NCBI GenBank assembly: GCA_963718295.1
Contig: CAVQYV010000008.1
Coordinates: 124,001 to 188,000, forward strand
Length of the DNA: 64,000 nt
Direction of reading: 5' to 3'
DNA from: CAVQYV01 sp963718295 [NCBI: uncultured Methylomirabilota bacterium]
GTDB taxonomy: Bacteria; Methylomirabilota; Methylomirabilia; CAVQYV01
In this document: positions 1 through 7,971 of the stretch, one piece after another
Layout of the letters: every line of letters begins with the position of its first letter
How positions within the stretch are numbered: position 1 is the stretch's first letter
Made by a program: the position numbers and the translations under genes
Notes under the pieces: model-generated
Databases searched by the model: none
What the model saw: the letters and a program-made list of their open reading frames with translations, nothing else
Told to the model about the DNA's origin: nothing

Positions 1-529
1 TAAAGACGACAAAATTCAACATGGGCATCAAGACCTTTTCCCAGAAGCTCCCCATATCTATGCCCGGCCAGCAGGACAGGAAGGTGATCTCTCTTTCATG
101 AACTTCATGCAGCATGCGGCCTATCGCACAAGGAGCCAGACGGGTGTCGGCATCCAAGAAGAGGAGCCAATCGCCCTGGGCCTCTTGCGCCAGTTGCTGG
201 CAGGCAAAGGTCTTGCCGTACCAGCCCTCTGGCAGGTCTGCCGGAGGGAGCAGCCGCACCCGGTCCAGGCGTGCCGAGAAATCTCGGACGATATCCGGGG
301 TGCGATCGGTGGAGGAATCATCATAGACCAGGACCTCGCACACCGCATCCCCCTGGAGTAAAAGGCTCTCCAGGCAAACCGGCAGAGTGTGCTCTTCATT
401 TCGGGCCGGGATTAAGACGGAGACGCAAGAGGAGGCTCCCTCAGGGTCCTCCCTAACCTTCGGCCAACCCCGGGCGTTATACAGGACCAGGGCCAAGATG
501 AGCAAAGTCAGGACCATAATGAATGGCAT
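1..529 (-). CDS. Family 2 glycosyltransferase (HpnB/CrtQ-like), 3' end outside window
   Basis: Only the N-terminal 176 residues are present; the gene runs off the left edge. Residues 1-18 form a membrane anchor. The GT2 fold follows, with a nucleotide-binding start (VSVLIPARNEE, about 36-46), the acidic pair of VYDDSSTDRT (about 69-77) and the metal-binding DAD of FLDADTRL (about 126-128). The stretch from GWYGKTFACQQ to the SFWEKVLMPM segment resembles the glycosyltransferases of hopanoid (HpnB) and carotenoid (CrtQ) loci. The start is the ATG at 527-529; an in-frame ATG at 515-517 is the alternative. The divergent neighbour is a prenyl diphosphate synthase, which fits isoprenoid-lipid glycosylation, but the acceptor cannot be inferred. 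Confidence 0.8.
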   Translation of the reverse strand, partial: MPFIMVLTLLILALVLYNARGWPKVREDPEGASSCVSVLIPARNEEHTLPVCLESLLLQGDAVCEVLVYDDSSTDRTPDIVRDFSARLDRVRLLPPADLPEGWYGKTFACQQLAQEAQGDWLLFLDADTRLAPCAIGRMLHEVHEREITFLSCWPGIDMGSFWEKVLMPMLNFVVF

Positions 530-665
530 GATTGTCCAATAGCTACGGCGATCGATTCACCGATGGAGTCAGTGAATCCGCCAGGAGAGCCTTTCCTCCG
601 GGCAAATAGGGGGATCTGATCTTACACTGCAAAAGCGATAAAAGTTGAAAAATGATAGAATCCTA

Positions 666-695
666 TTGACGAAGGGCACATATCTTCGATATTCA
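666..695 (+). promoter_or_regulatory. Candidate sigma-70 promoter for ispA
   Basis: TTGACG (666-671) is followed after 18 bases by TATTCA (690-695). It lies in the roughly 310-base gap (530-840) between two divergent genes. Nothing else was recognised in this gap. The -10 match is weak, so this is a tentative call. Confidence 0.3.
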
Positions 696-840
696 AGTTG
701 TGTCTTTTTTTGGCATCGCCGATGGCCCCTAACCGTAAATCATGAATAGGGCACCCGGTTCATCTCATAGGCCTCACTCTTAGCACATATCGTGTTTGGC
801 TTCCAAGGGTAATTTTTTCATCCCTTTACGGCACACGCCC

Positions 841-1725
841 ATGTTCGATTTGACGACATATCTGGAAGAGAAGCGGCGGTTTGTGGACGAGGCGCTGGAC
901 CGCCACCTGCCTCCGGAGACGGAGAGGCCCTCCCTCTTGCACAAGGCGATGCGTTACAGCGTACAGTGCGGGGGAAAGCGCCTTCGTCCTATCCTCTGTC
1001 TGGCATCTTGTGAGGCAGCAGGCGGAACGCCAAGCTCGGCAATCATGCCTGCCGTGGCGCTGGAGTATTTGCATACCTACAGCCTGATTCATGATGATCT
1101 ACCCGCCATGGACAACGATGATCTGCGCCGGGGAAAACCCTCTTCCCACAAGATGTTCGGAGAGGCCAATGCCATCTTAGCCGGTGATGCCCTGCTCACC
1201 CTGGCCTTCGCAGTGCTGGGACAGGCGATAGTGCCGGCCCCTTATCCCCCCACCGCGCTGATCCTGGAAATGGCCACCGCGGCGGGCAGTCGGGGTGTAG
1301 CCGGAGGACAGTTTGAAGATTTGGCCTCTGAGGGAAACGACCCCAATCCGGAACAACTGGACTATATTCACACCCACAAGACGGCCCAGCTGATTCGCGC
1401 CGCCTGCCGTCTGGGCGCCATCGTTGCCGGAGCGCCGCTGGAAGACCTGGAGGCCCTCAGCGCTTACGGAGAGCGAGCCGGACTCGCCTTCCAGATTGCC
1501 GACGACATCCTGAATGCCACCTCAACCCCGGAGGAGCTGGGCAAAGCCGTAGGCAGTGATGCAGCCCGCGGGAAAATGACCTATGTGGCCCTGTACGGGA
1601 TCGAGCGTGCCCAGGAAAAAGCGGAGGCCCTGGCCCGGGAGGCGGCCGCCACGCTGGCGGAGATGGGCCCGCGCTCCGAGCCGCTGGCAGAACTGGCCCG
1701 TTTCATGGTTCATCGCAGCCGCTGA
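841..1725 (+). CDS. ispA: Polyprenyl (farnesyl/geranylgeranyl) diphosphate synthase
   Basis: This trans-prenyltransferase of 294 residues condenses isopentenyl diphosphate with allylic diphosphates in the cytoplasm, supplying C15/C20 chains for quinones, undecaprenyl phosphate or hopanoids. The first Asp-rich motif is DDLPAMDNDD (about residues 85-94). The basic GGKRLRP patch is at about 44-50. The second motif, DDILN (about 220), has Asn in place of the usual last Asp. The reading frame opens upstream at a TTG (796), but the ATG at 841 gives the family's usual N-terminus (MFDLTTYLEEKR) and length. Chain length (C15 or C20) cannot be decided from sequence alone. The residue before FARM is His-Asp rather than a bulky aromatic block, which fits an IspA/CrtE-type enzyme. 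Confidence 0.9.
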   Translation: MFDLTTYLEEKRRFVDEALDRHLPPETERPSLLHKAMRYSVQCGGKRLRPILCLASCEAAGGTPSSAIMPAVALEYLHTYSLIHDDLPAMDNDDLRRGKPSSHKMFGEANAILAGDALLTLAFAVLGQAIVPAPYPPTALILEMATAAGSRGVAGGQFEDLASEGNDPNPEQLDYIHTHKTAQLIRAACRLGAIVAGAPLEDLEALSAYGERAGLAFQIADDILNATSTPEELGKAVGSDAARGKMTYVALYGIERAQEKAEALAREAAATLAEMGPRSEPLAELARFMVHRSR

Positions 1726-1755
1726 TCATCCCGTTTCTTCGGAATTCGCCCCCCC

Positions 1756-2913
1756 CTAAAAGGCCAGCATCATCCGCGCATAGATCTCGGCGGCCTTCAC
1801 CACCTGGTCCATCTCCACGAATTCTGATGCGGTATGGGCCTGGTCGATGCTGCCCGGCCCCAAGACGATCGTGGGAATGCCGGCCCGGGCGGTCTTGCTC
1901 CCATCCGTTCCGTAGGGAACGCCCTTCACCTTGACCTTTCCCAATACCTCGGAGATGGCCGCCTTCGCTACGTCAGCTACCTCTTCGGTCTCCCGGGTCT
2001 CCAGAGGATAATCCACCAGGAAGGGAGTCTCCATGGCCACCTGCAGCTCGGGGTCCCGGCCCCTCATTCCCTCCAGGAGTTCCTCAAAGGAGGCCAAAAC
2101 CGAGTCCGGATCCTCCCCCGGGTTCAGGCGGCGGTCCAGCTCGATGACGCAGCGGTCCGGCACGATATTGATCTGAACTCCCCCCTCGATCTTTCCGATG
2201 CTCAAGGTGGGTGGACCCACCAGGGGATGGCTGATTTGGGATAGGCGGGGCTGCATTTCCTCCTCGATCCGGTCGATGATCCGGGCCATCTTGGTGATGG
2301 CATTGATCCCTTCCTTGGGCTTGGAGCTATGGGCCGCCTTCCCGGTCACCACGATCCTCCAACGCACCATTCCCTTGTGGGCAATGACCAAGTCCAACTC
2401 GGTGGGCTCCCCTGCCACTGCGCCCTGCGCCCGGAAGCCGCCCTTCAGGAAATGGAGGATCCCCTTGAAGGTGTACTCCTCATCCACCGATCCCAGGAAA
2501 TAGATGTCTGCCTTAGGCCTCCCTTGTTCCTTTACGGCCTTGAGGGCACAGAGCATGGCCGCGATGGAGGCCTTGTCGTCGCAGGCCCCCCTCCCATAGA
2601 GGCGCCCCTGCTCGATCTTGGGATGGAAAGGGTCGATTTCCATTCCCTCGACCGGCATGGTATCCAGGTGGGCTTCAAAAAGCAGTCTCCTCCGGGAGTC
2701 AGCACCGGCGAGTCTTCCCAGGATGTTGGGCCGCCCGGGCAAGGCTTCATCTCGCTGGACCTCCATTCCCAGGGCCCTCAGGTAGTCGAAGATGTAATTG
2801 CCGATCACTGCCTCTCCGTTCTTTGCCCCTTTCATGCTGGGGTTGATGCTCTCGATGGCGACCAGGTCCGACAGGACATTGATGACGTGCTCCCGGTCTA
2901 CGGCGACTTGCAT
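1756..2913 (-). CDS. M20 family metallopeptidase (ArgE/DapE-type deacylase)
   Basis: A 385-residue zinc hydrolase of the M20 family, which removes acyl groups from amino acids or cleaves small peptides in the cytoplasm. The metal-binding and catalytic pattern is present: EAHLDTMP (His82, Asp84), GRGACDDK (about 108-114), the Glu pair of VDEEY (about 144-148) and GEPTELD (about 178). The inserted dimerisation domain follows, then a final His in DQAHTASE. Its start overlaps the end of the upstream membrane aminopropyltransferase-like gene by 16 bases, so it is the last gene of the leftward radical SAM transcript. Substrate is not predictable, and a generic ArgE/DapE label is safest. Confidence 0.85.
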   Translation of the reverse strand: MQVAVDREHVINVLSDLVAIESINPSMKGAKNGEAVIGNYIFDYLRALGMEVQRDEALPGRPNILGRLAGADSRRRLLFEAHLDTMPVEGMEIDPFHPKIEQGRLYGRGACDDKASIAAMLCALKAVKEQGRPKADIYFLGSVDEEYTFKGILHFLKGGFRAQGAVAGEPTELDLVIAHKGMVRWRIVVTGKAAHSSKPKEGINAITKMARIIDRIEEEMQPRLSQISHPLVGPPTLSIGKIEGGVQINIVPDRCVIELDRRLNPGEDPDSVLASFEELLEGMRGRDPELQVAMETPFLVDYPLETRETEEVADVAKAAISEVLGKVKVKGVPYGTDGSKTARAGIPTIVLGPGSIDQAHTASEFVEMDQVVKAAEIYARMMLAF

Positions 2914-5198
2914 GACAAGCTCCTTTCTATTCGATATTCTGTCTTTGCTTTCGCTTCTTTCACGAAGGCCACCAGGAAGATCCAGGCGGCAAGGTTGATG
3001 AAGGTCAATAGCAAAAGGGACTTAAGAATCCCCCATAGGGGTAGGAGGAGCGCCGAGAAGAGCAGGGCGCCCAGGGCGGAGCCCCAGAGGTCCACGGCAT
3101 AGAGGGTCCCCCATGCCGCCTGGGAGCGGCTCTTAACCCACAGGGCATTCGCGAGGCAGAACTGCAGCCCTCCCAAGGCTCCTACTGCCAGGAGGAAGAA
3201 GAAGGAAAGGACCTCCACCCAACCCGACGAACCGGCGGAAGGCATGGATCCCCTCAGGGCCAGGAAGAAGAGGACACAGCAACCCATCAGGGCAGCCTGG
3301 GCGGTGAGAAGCCATCTCCTGAGACCTTGCGCTCTCCTCCCCCAGGAGGCCCCGATCCCCAAGCCGAGCATGAAGGCCGCCAGGAGGAGTCCCAGCTTGT
3401 GATAGATGAACCCATAAGAGATCTGGAAGGCCAGTAACGCTATGATCTCCAGGGAGATGGAGGTGAGGCCAGCGACAAAAACCGACCCCAAGACCGCGCC
3501 ACTTGCGAGAGAGCCTCTGGTCGCCCCCAGAAAAACCAGGGAGGCGAGCAGGGCCAGGAGGCAGAGGGAGATCATAACCCAGGAAGTCCGCATGAGGAAG
3601 GGGAAAATGCTCCTTTCCCAGGCGCCGAATTGGGAGGCCCAAAGGGCAGCTCCATATAAGTGGCAGAGGGGCTCCAGATCTCGATTGATCCGAGCGTCCT
3701 GTCCCATCAGTCGATCATTCAGATAGTTCATCTTGAAGGGATGCAGGCGGAAGGGGATGAGGAACTCATTGACATATTGGTTATTGAGCTGCCGCTCCCG
3801 CAGCCGGGCGGCCAACTCCCGCGAGTCGCGCAGGAGAAGGCCCCTCTGGGGGCTGGCGAAAAATAGGCAGGTCTCTCCGGGAAAGGCCACCACCTCGGCA
3901 AAGACAGACCCCAGGGTATTCTGGATCAAAGCCAGGTATCGGGCCAGGTCCTCACTCAGGTAGTTCTCACTCGATGATACGCGGAAGGAAAAGACACCCA
4001 CCGGTTCGAGATGATCTTTTACGATCTGGAAGAATTCCCGGGTGTAAAAGCGGTTCAATTGGAGGGTGCGGGGGTCGGGGAGGTTGAGGATGATGAGGTC
4101 GTATCGTCTGTTGGATTGGCTCAACAGCAAACGCCCATCCCCATATCGGACCCTCACCCGGGGATCCTGGAGCACACTTGCTTCGGGGGGGATGTGTCGG
4201 GCCGCGAGATCGATGACCTGGGGATCCAACTCCGCGTAGTCGATCGTTAGCTTGGGATATTTGAGGGCCTGGGCCACTCCACCCCCCACGCCCCCTCCCA
4301 GGAGGAAGAGGGATTGTGGAGCGGGATGCTGCAGCAGGGCGAAATGGACTCCCTCTTCGGCGGCCGCCGGGTCGGGATAGGAGAAGAGGCGGAGGCCATT
4401 CTCGAATAGATCGACCTGCCCCCATCGTTTCGTGACCGCAACATTGCCGTAAAGGGTATCGCGGGTATCCAGAAGGTTCAGCCCGCGCCAATGAAATCTC
4501 CAGGAGAGCCGATCGAGGGCGGAAGGGAGGCCAAAAAAGAAGGAGAGGAGGAAAAATGCCAGCAGGAGAGCATTCACGACCAAGAGCCGCCTCGTCCCGG
4601 GCCATCGGAAGAGATCGAGTGCTATCAGCAAGTTGAGAAGCAGAATGAGAAAAGAGATCTTCAGGTTGGAAAGATGGGGGATGAAAAGATAGGTGCAGAG
4701 CATGCCTCCCAAGAAGGCCCCAATGGCCTCCCAGAGATAGACGAAAGAGACGGCCTGTCCGGGTCCACCTGAGGTCCGGGCGAAGAAGCGGGCGTTCAAG
4801 ACAAACAGGAAGCCCAGGAGGAGACATAGGGGGAGGCTCAGGAGGAAGGAGAGAAGGAGGATTGTCGCCAAGGGCATGACTTCCCCCGGCCCCATGCCTA
4901 ACAGGGGGCGCGCACTGCGAATCATGAGGAGGCAGACCGGGAGGGAAAAGCCAAGGGCCCCGTAGGCAAACGACAGGACCCTTTCCTCCTGATCAGCACG
5001 ATACCGGCGGGCGAGGAAATTGGCCAGGAAGCTTCCGGTCCCGACCCAGACCAGCCAGGCCGAGAGCATGATCCCCAGGGAGAGCTCGTTGCCGTAGGCC
5101 GCCACTACCATCTCCCGTAAGAGGAGGATCTGGGAGACGGCAGAGGTGAGACCCAAAGAAAGGGGAGAGGAGAGGAGGGCTCCCCTGCCCGAAATCAT
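2898..5198 (-). CDS. Membrane-embedded spermidine-synthase-like protein
   Basis: A 766-residue protein with an N-terminal block of about seven membrane helices (1-230), a soluble aminopropyltransferase/methyltransferase-like Rossmann domain (about 245-470) and a C-terminal helix block (about 520-760). The soluble domain keeps the nucleotide-binding glycines (LLGGGVGGG), ELDP and YGDGR. The position equivalent to the catalytic Asp of SpeE (VDSSDP) reads LNLPDP here, so ordinary spermidine synthesis is doubtful. Such fused MFS/spermidine-synthase proteins are common in Desulfobacterota and have no settled function. The start ATG overlaps the radical SAM stop by four bases (ATGA), indicating translational coupling. 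Confidence 0.8.
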   Translation of the reverse strand: MISGRGALLSSPLSLGLTSAVSQILLLREMVVAAYGNELSLGIMLSAWLVWVGTGSFLANFLARRYRADQEERVLSFAYGALGFSLPVCLLMIRSARPLLGMGPGEVMPLATILLLSFLLSLPLCLLLGFLFVLNARFFARTSGGPGQAVSFVYLWEAIGAFLGGMLCTYLFIPHLSNLKISFLILLLNLLIALDLFRWPGTRRLLVVNALLLAFFLLSFFFGLPSALDRLSWRFHWRGLNLLDTRDTLYGNVAVTKRWGQVDLFENGLRLFSYPDPAAAEEGVHFALLQHPAPQSLFLLGGGVGGGVAQALKYPKLTIDYAELDPQVIDLAARHIPPEASVLQDPRVRVRYGDGRLLLSQSNRRYDLIILNLPDPRTLQLNRFYTREFFQIVKDHLEPVGVFSFRVSSSENYLSEDLARYLALIQNTLGSVFAEVVAFPGETCLFFASPQRGLLLRDSRELAARLRERQLNNQYVNEFLIPFRLHPFKMNYLNDRLMGQDARINRDLEPLCHLYGAALWASQFGAWERSIFPFLMRTSWVMISLCLLALLASLVFLGATRGSLASGAVLGSVFVAGLTSISLEIIALLAFQISYGFIYHKLGLLLAAFMLGLGIGASWGRRAQGLRRWLLTAQAALMGCCVLFFLALRGSMPSAGSSGWVEVLSFFFLLAVGALGGLQFCLANALWVKSRSQAAWGTLYAVDLWGSALGALLFSALLLPLWGILKSLLLLTFINLAAWIFLVAFVKEAKAKTEYRIERSLSCKSP

Positions 5199-6343
5199 CC
5201 CCAGACCCCAGGGATCTTCTCTCCGCAGTATCGGCAGGCCCCTTTTTGGAGATGGTTTTCCCGGATGCTATAGCCGACTCGACGGATCAGGGTCTTGCGA
5301 CAGCGCGGACAATAGGTGTTCTCACCTTCGTGGCCCGGGACATTGCCAATGTAAACGAAAGAAAGGCCCGCATCCAGGGCAATCTGCCGTGCCCTCTCCA
5401 GGCTCTTCACCGGAGTAGGCGGGAGGTTCTTGAGCAGGTACATGGGGTGGAACCGTGTGAAATGGACCGGGACATGGGGGGAAAGCTCATTTTTGATCCA
5501 ATGACACATCTTGCGGATCGCTCCCTCCTGGTCATTGAGGGTGGGCACGGTCAGATAGACGATCTCATACCAGACACCTTGTTTCTTGAGGATCTTGAGG
5601 GATTCCAGGACCGGCTTCAGCTCCCCCTTGCAGACCTCTTGGTAGTACTTCTCGGTGAAGGCCTTCAGATCCACCTTGACCGCGTCAACTTGCCCGCAGA
5701 GTTCGGTAAGCGGTTCAGGATTGATGAAGGCATTGGTGACCACCACGCTCTTCAATCCCTTTCTTCTGGCCAGCCGGGCGATGTCGATCATATACTCAAA
5801 GAAGATGACCGGCTCGGAATAGGTGTAGGCAATGGAAGTGCATCCGGCTTGCTGCGCTTCAGAGACGATGGCCTCCGGAGGCAGATAGGAGTTCTGAACC
5901 TGCTCTGGACGCACCTGGGAGATATCCCAATTCTGGCAGAATTTGCAGTGGATGTTGCACCCCGCCGTAGCCAGGGAAAAGGCCAGGGTGGAGGGCAGAA
6001 AATGAAAGAAGGGCTTTTTCTCGATAGGATCGACATTCAGGGCGGTGGGCCGGGAGTGGACCAGGGTATAGTAGGTGCCTTCTCGATTTTCCCTTACTCC
6101 ACAGAAGCCCCGCTCCAGATCGCCCACCCGGCAGCGCCGCGGGCAAAGTTGGCACTCCACCTCCTGGTTGGAGAGCCTCTGGTAGTATCTGGCCTCCACC
6201 CGGGAGAGTTCGGGGACTCCGGCGAAGGCATCCTGCCCTTGCCCGTCATCCCAGATCGGATCCAGGGGAATGCGGGAGAGCGTGAAAACACAGGCCCCAC
6301 CCACAACCCCCTTCAGAAACTGTCTCCGAGTGATGAATTTCAT
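5195..6343 (-). CDS. amrS: AmmeMemoRadiSam system radical SAM enzyme with Tat-like signal
   Basis: A 382-residue radical SAM protein of the AmmeMemoRadiSam family, which co-occurs with MEMO and AMMECR1 proteins and whose reaction is unknown. The SAM-cluster motif is CNIHCKFC (Cys129, 133, 136). An extra N-terminal Cys set is present (64, 67, 71, 81), and four C-terminal Cys (CPRCRK and CRYCGE) form a probable zinc ribbon. The N-terminus reads RRQFLKG, then a hydrophobic stretch, which resembles a Tat export signal with a twin Arg at 6-7. Export of a radical SAM enzyme would be unusual because reductant is normally cytoplasmic. The partner MEMO-AMMECR1 fusion is encoded divergently at 7972. 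The gene symbol follows common annotation usage. Confidence 0.9.
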   Translation of the reverse strand: MKFITRRQFLKGVVGGACVFTLSRIPLDPIWDDGQGQDAFAGVPELSRVEARYYQRLSNQEVECQLCPRRCRVGDLERGFCGVRENREGTYYTLVHSRPTALNVDPIEKKPFFHFLPSTLAFSLATAGCNIHCKFCQNWDISQVRPEQVQNSYLPPEAIVSEAQQAGCTSIAYTYSEPVIFFEYMIDIARLARRKGLKSVVVTNAFINPEPLTELCGQVDAVKVDLKAFTEKYYQEVCKGELKPVLESLKILKKQGVWYEIVYLTVPTLNDQEGAIRKMCHWIKNELSPHVPVHFTRFHPMYLLKNLPPTPVKSLERARQIALDAGLSFVYIGNVPGHEGENTYCPRCRKTLIRRVGYSIRENHLQKGACRYCGEKIPGVWG

Positions 6344-6450
6344 TCTTCTTCTTCCTTGGATTCCCTATCCTGGGTCTGCATCGTGATTTCGTGATTCAAG
6401 AAGCCTCTCCCTTTGCGTTGGCAGCCTATTCATCGCCACGACTCGAGCCT

Positions 6451-6462
6451 GCCTGGCCAGGC
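6451..6462. repeat. 12-base perfect palindrome between radical SAM and cytochrome genes
   Basis: GCCTGGCCAGGC is its own reverse complement. It lies in the 137-base gap (6344-6480) between the cytochrome gene and the radical SAM gene on the minus strand. It could be a regulatory site or a fold in the transcript. No T-run follows, so it is not a classical terminator. Confidence 0.3.
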
Positions 6463-6480
6463 GCCGACCCCAGGGCGCAT

Positions 6481-6843
6481 CTATTTGGGAGCCAGCAGAT
6501 AATCAGACAGGGCCTCCTCCTCCCGGGAGAAGTGAAAGTCAGGCATAATGGTGAAATGGTTGTACTGATGGGGGTTGCGCAGGCGTCCGATGATCCAATC
6601 ACGGGTCCTTTTTTCCTTCTTCCATATCTCCGTCAGATCGGGGGCGGCTTTCCCGCCCCTTCCCTCCATCGTGTGGCAATCCCGGCAAATCTGGGAGTCG
6701 AAGATCTTTTTTCCGCGCGCCACGCTTTGCTTGGAGGCCAAGCCGTCCACTGGCCAGGAGAGGAGGAGGCCGAGGGCGGCTCCGAAAGGAATGAAGAGCA
6801 TTCGGCCCAGGCCCGCGTATCCGTTGATGCCTATTGGAATCAT
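6481..6843 (-). CDS. Small monoheme class I c-type cytochrome
   Basis: A 120-residue exported electron carrier. A hydrophobic N-terminal segment (about 14-33) is a signal anchor or signal peptide. The single heme site is CRDCH (Cys53, Cys56, His57), and Met100 in TIMPDF is the likely distal ligand. The start is ATG 6841-6843, preceded by GAGGAGATGAG; a second ATG at 6799-6801 would give a more typical signal peptide. It sits between the DUF362 gene and the Tat-signal radical SAM gene on the same strand, so it may deliver electrons to a periplasmic partner in this cluster. That link is inferred from position only. Confidence 0.85.
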   Translation of the reverse strand: MIPIGINGYAGLGRMLFIPFGAALGLLLSWPVDGLASKQSVARGKKIFDSQICRDCHTMEGRGGKAAPDLTEIWKKEKRTRDWIIGRLRNPHQYNHFTIMPDFHFSREEEALSDYLLAPK

Positions 6844-6906
6844 CTCATCTCCTCCGTTTCAGTTGGGTCTGCCTTCTCCATGAGAGCAAAGATCTGATCC
6901 GTCAAA

Positions 6907-7812
6907 TCACAGGGACAGCTCAAAGACCTCGATCTCGGATTCGCGGCACTTTCCCAGCCGGTGATCGGAATCCCCCGCGGTCAGGATATAGGTGGGTGCC
7001 CGCCCCTCCTGCTCCAGGCTGGGCAGTCCGTGAACCTTGCGAATCTGGTCAAGGAGGCGCCAGGCAACAAAATCCAGGGCCACAGGATCCCGGGAGACCA
7101 GGATCCCCTGGTAGTTCTCGACCCATTGGGATTTGAAGGCGGGTCCCCCATTATATTGCACCCGCAGGGCGTCGCAGAGGACCAGGCGGCATCTATCCCG
7201 GATCTGAGGGAGGGCACAAAGATCTGCGGGATAGGGGTTACAATGGTCGCCATGATATTTGTTGGGATTGTGGATCGCACCATAGAAATTTTTCAGGGCG
7301 GCGCTGAGGCCGGCCAGGTTATGGTCTTTGAGGAGACAGAGGTTGATTTGGGCATTGGTAAGGGAGGTAAGGATACGGCTGAGGAGGCCACCAATGGAGC
7401 CGTTCTCCACCAGATTCGGATCATACCCTACCCCCTGGGCATCGGTACCGAAACAGCGAATTCCTCGCCCATCGAAATTGAGGTAAAATCCCGCCTCCTT
7501 GAGCTCGCGGCTGCTGCGATCCCAGAGGACGATCTTCTTCTCATCCACCCCTGCCTGCTTCAGGCCCCGGCTCAGGACCGAAGCCCAGGCCGGGCTGGGT
7601 GAGAGAAGATGGCCTCCTATGGCATTCAATTTGACCCCCACTGTGTCGGAAGGCAAAAAGAGCGACTTCCACACCCCCTGGGCGGTGGAGATGCCCGTCA
7701 TCTTTCGCAGGGCCGCATCGAGCATGCCCTGCAGGATCTCACCGTCCGTTGCCCCTCCGGGACCCAGGACCCTCTTGCTTCTCACGATCACGACTCGCGA
7801 TTTGACGGCCAT
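6907..7812 (-). CDS. DUF362 domain protein
   Basis: A 301-residue member of the DUF362 family, recognised by the N-terminal RVVIVRSKRV strand, the VGVKLNAIGG segment (about 59-68) and the central NLCLLKDHN and FYGAIHNPNKYHGDHC stretch. DUF362 proteins are often linked to iron-sulfur or electron-transfer genes and have no fixed reaction. No ferredoxin-type Cys cluster is visible. The frame opens further upstream (GTG at 7941), but that extension would cover a good forward promoter at 7898-7926 for the divergent gene, so the ATG at 7810-7812 is preferred. The ribosome binding site there is poor, so the start is uncertain. It heads the leftward cluster with cytochrome and radical SAM genes. Confidence 0.75.
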   Translation of the reverse strand: MAVKSRVVIVRSKRVLGPGGATDGEILQGMLDAALRKMTGISTAQGVWKSLFLPSDTVGVKLNAIGGHLLSPSPAWASVLSRGLKQAGVDEKKIVLWDRSSRELKEAGFYLNFDGRGIRCFGTDAQGVGYDPNLVENGSIGGLLSRILTSLTNAQINLCLLKDHNLAGLSAALKNFYGAIHNPNKYHGDHCNPYPADLCALPQIRDRCRLVLCDALRVQYNGGPAFKSQWVENYQGILVSRDPVALDFVAWRLLDQIRKVHGLPSLEQEGRAPTYILTAGDSDHRLGKCRESEIEVFELSL

Positions 7813-7897
7813 GGAGAAAAGATAGCCGAGGCCAAAGGCAAAGTCAAGCTTGCCTGAATCACCTCCGAATCGACAATCCCCTTCGCTCTTTCTTTCC

Positions 7898-7926
7898 TTG
7901 ACAATTGGCAGGGGGCAGATTAATTT
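7898..7926 (+). promoter_or_regulatory. Candidate sigma-70 promoter for the MEMO-AMMECR1 gene
   Basis: TTGACA (7898-7903) is followed after exactly 17 bases by TAATTT (7921-7926), 46 bases before the chosen start at 7972. The -35 box is perfect and the -10 box is weak. Confidence 0.45.
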
Positions 7927-7971
7927 ATTGCCCAGTCTCACGGGTGAGGATAAGAAAGATTGAATTGGGGA

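Noticed and set aside
5246-6394. 382-codon open frame on the plus strand opposite the radical SAM gene
   Set aside because: It lies fully antisense to a gene with clear Cys motifs, and its product shows no family features. GC-rich codon bias produces long open antisense frames here.
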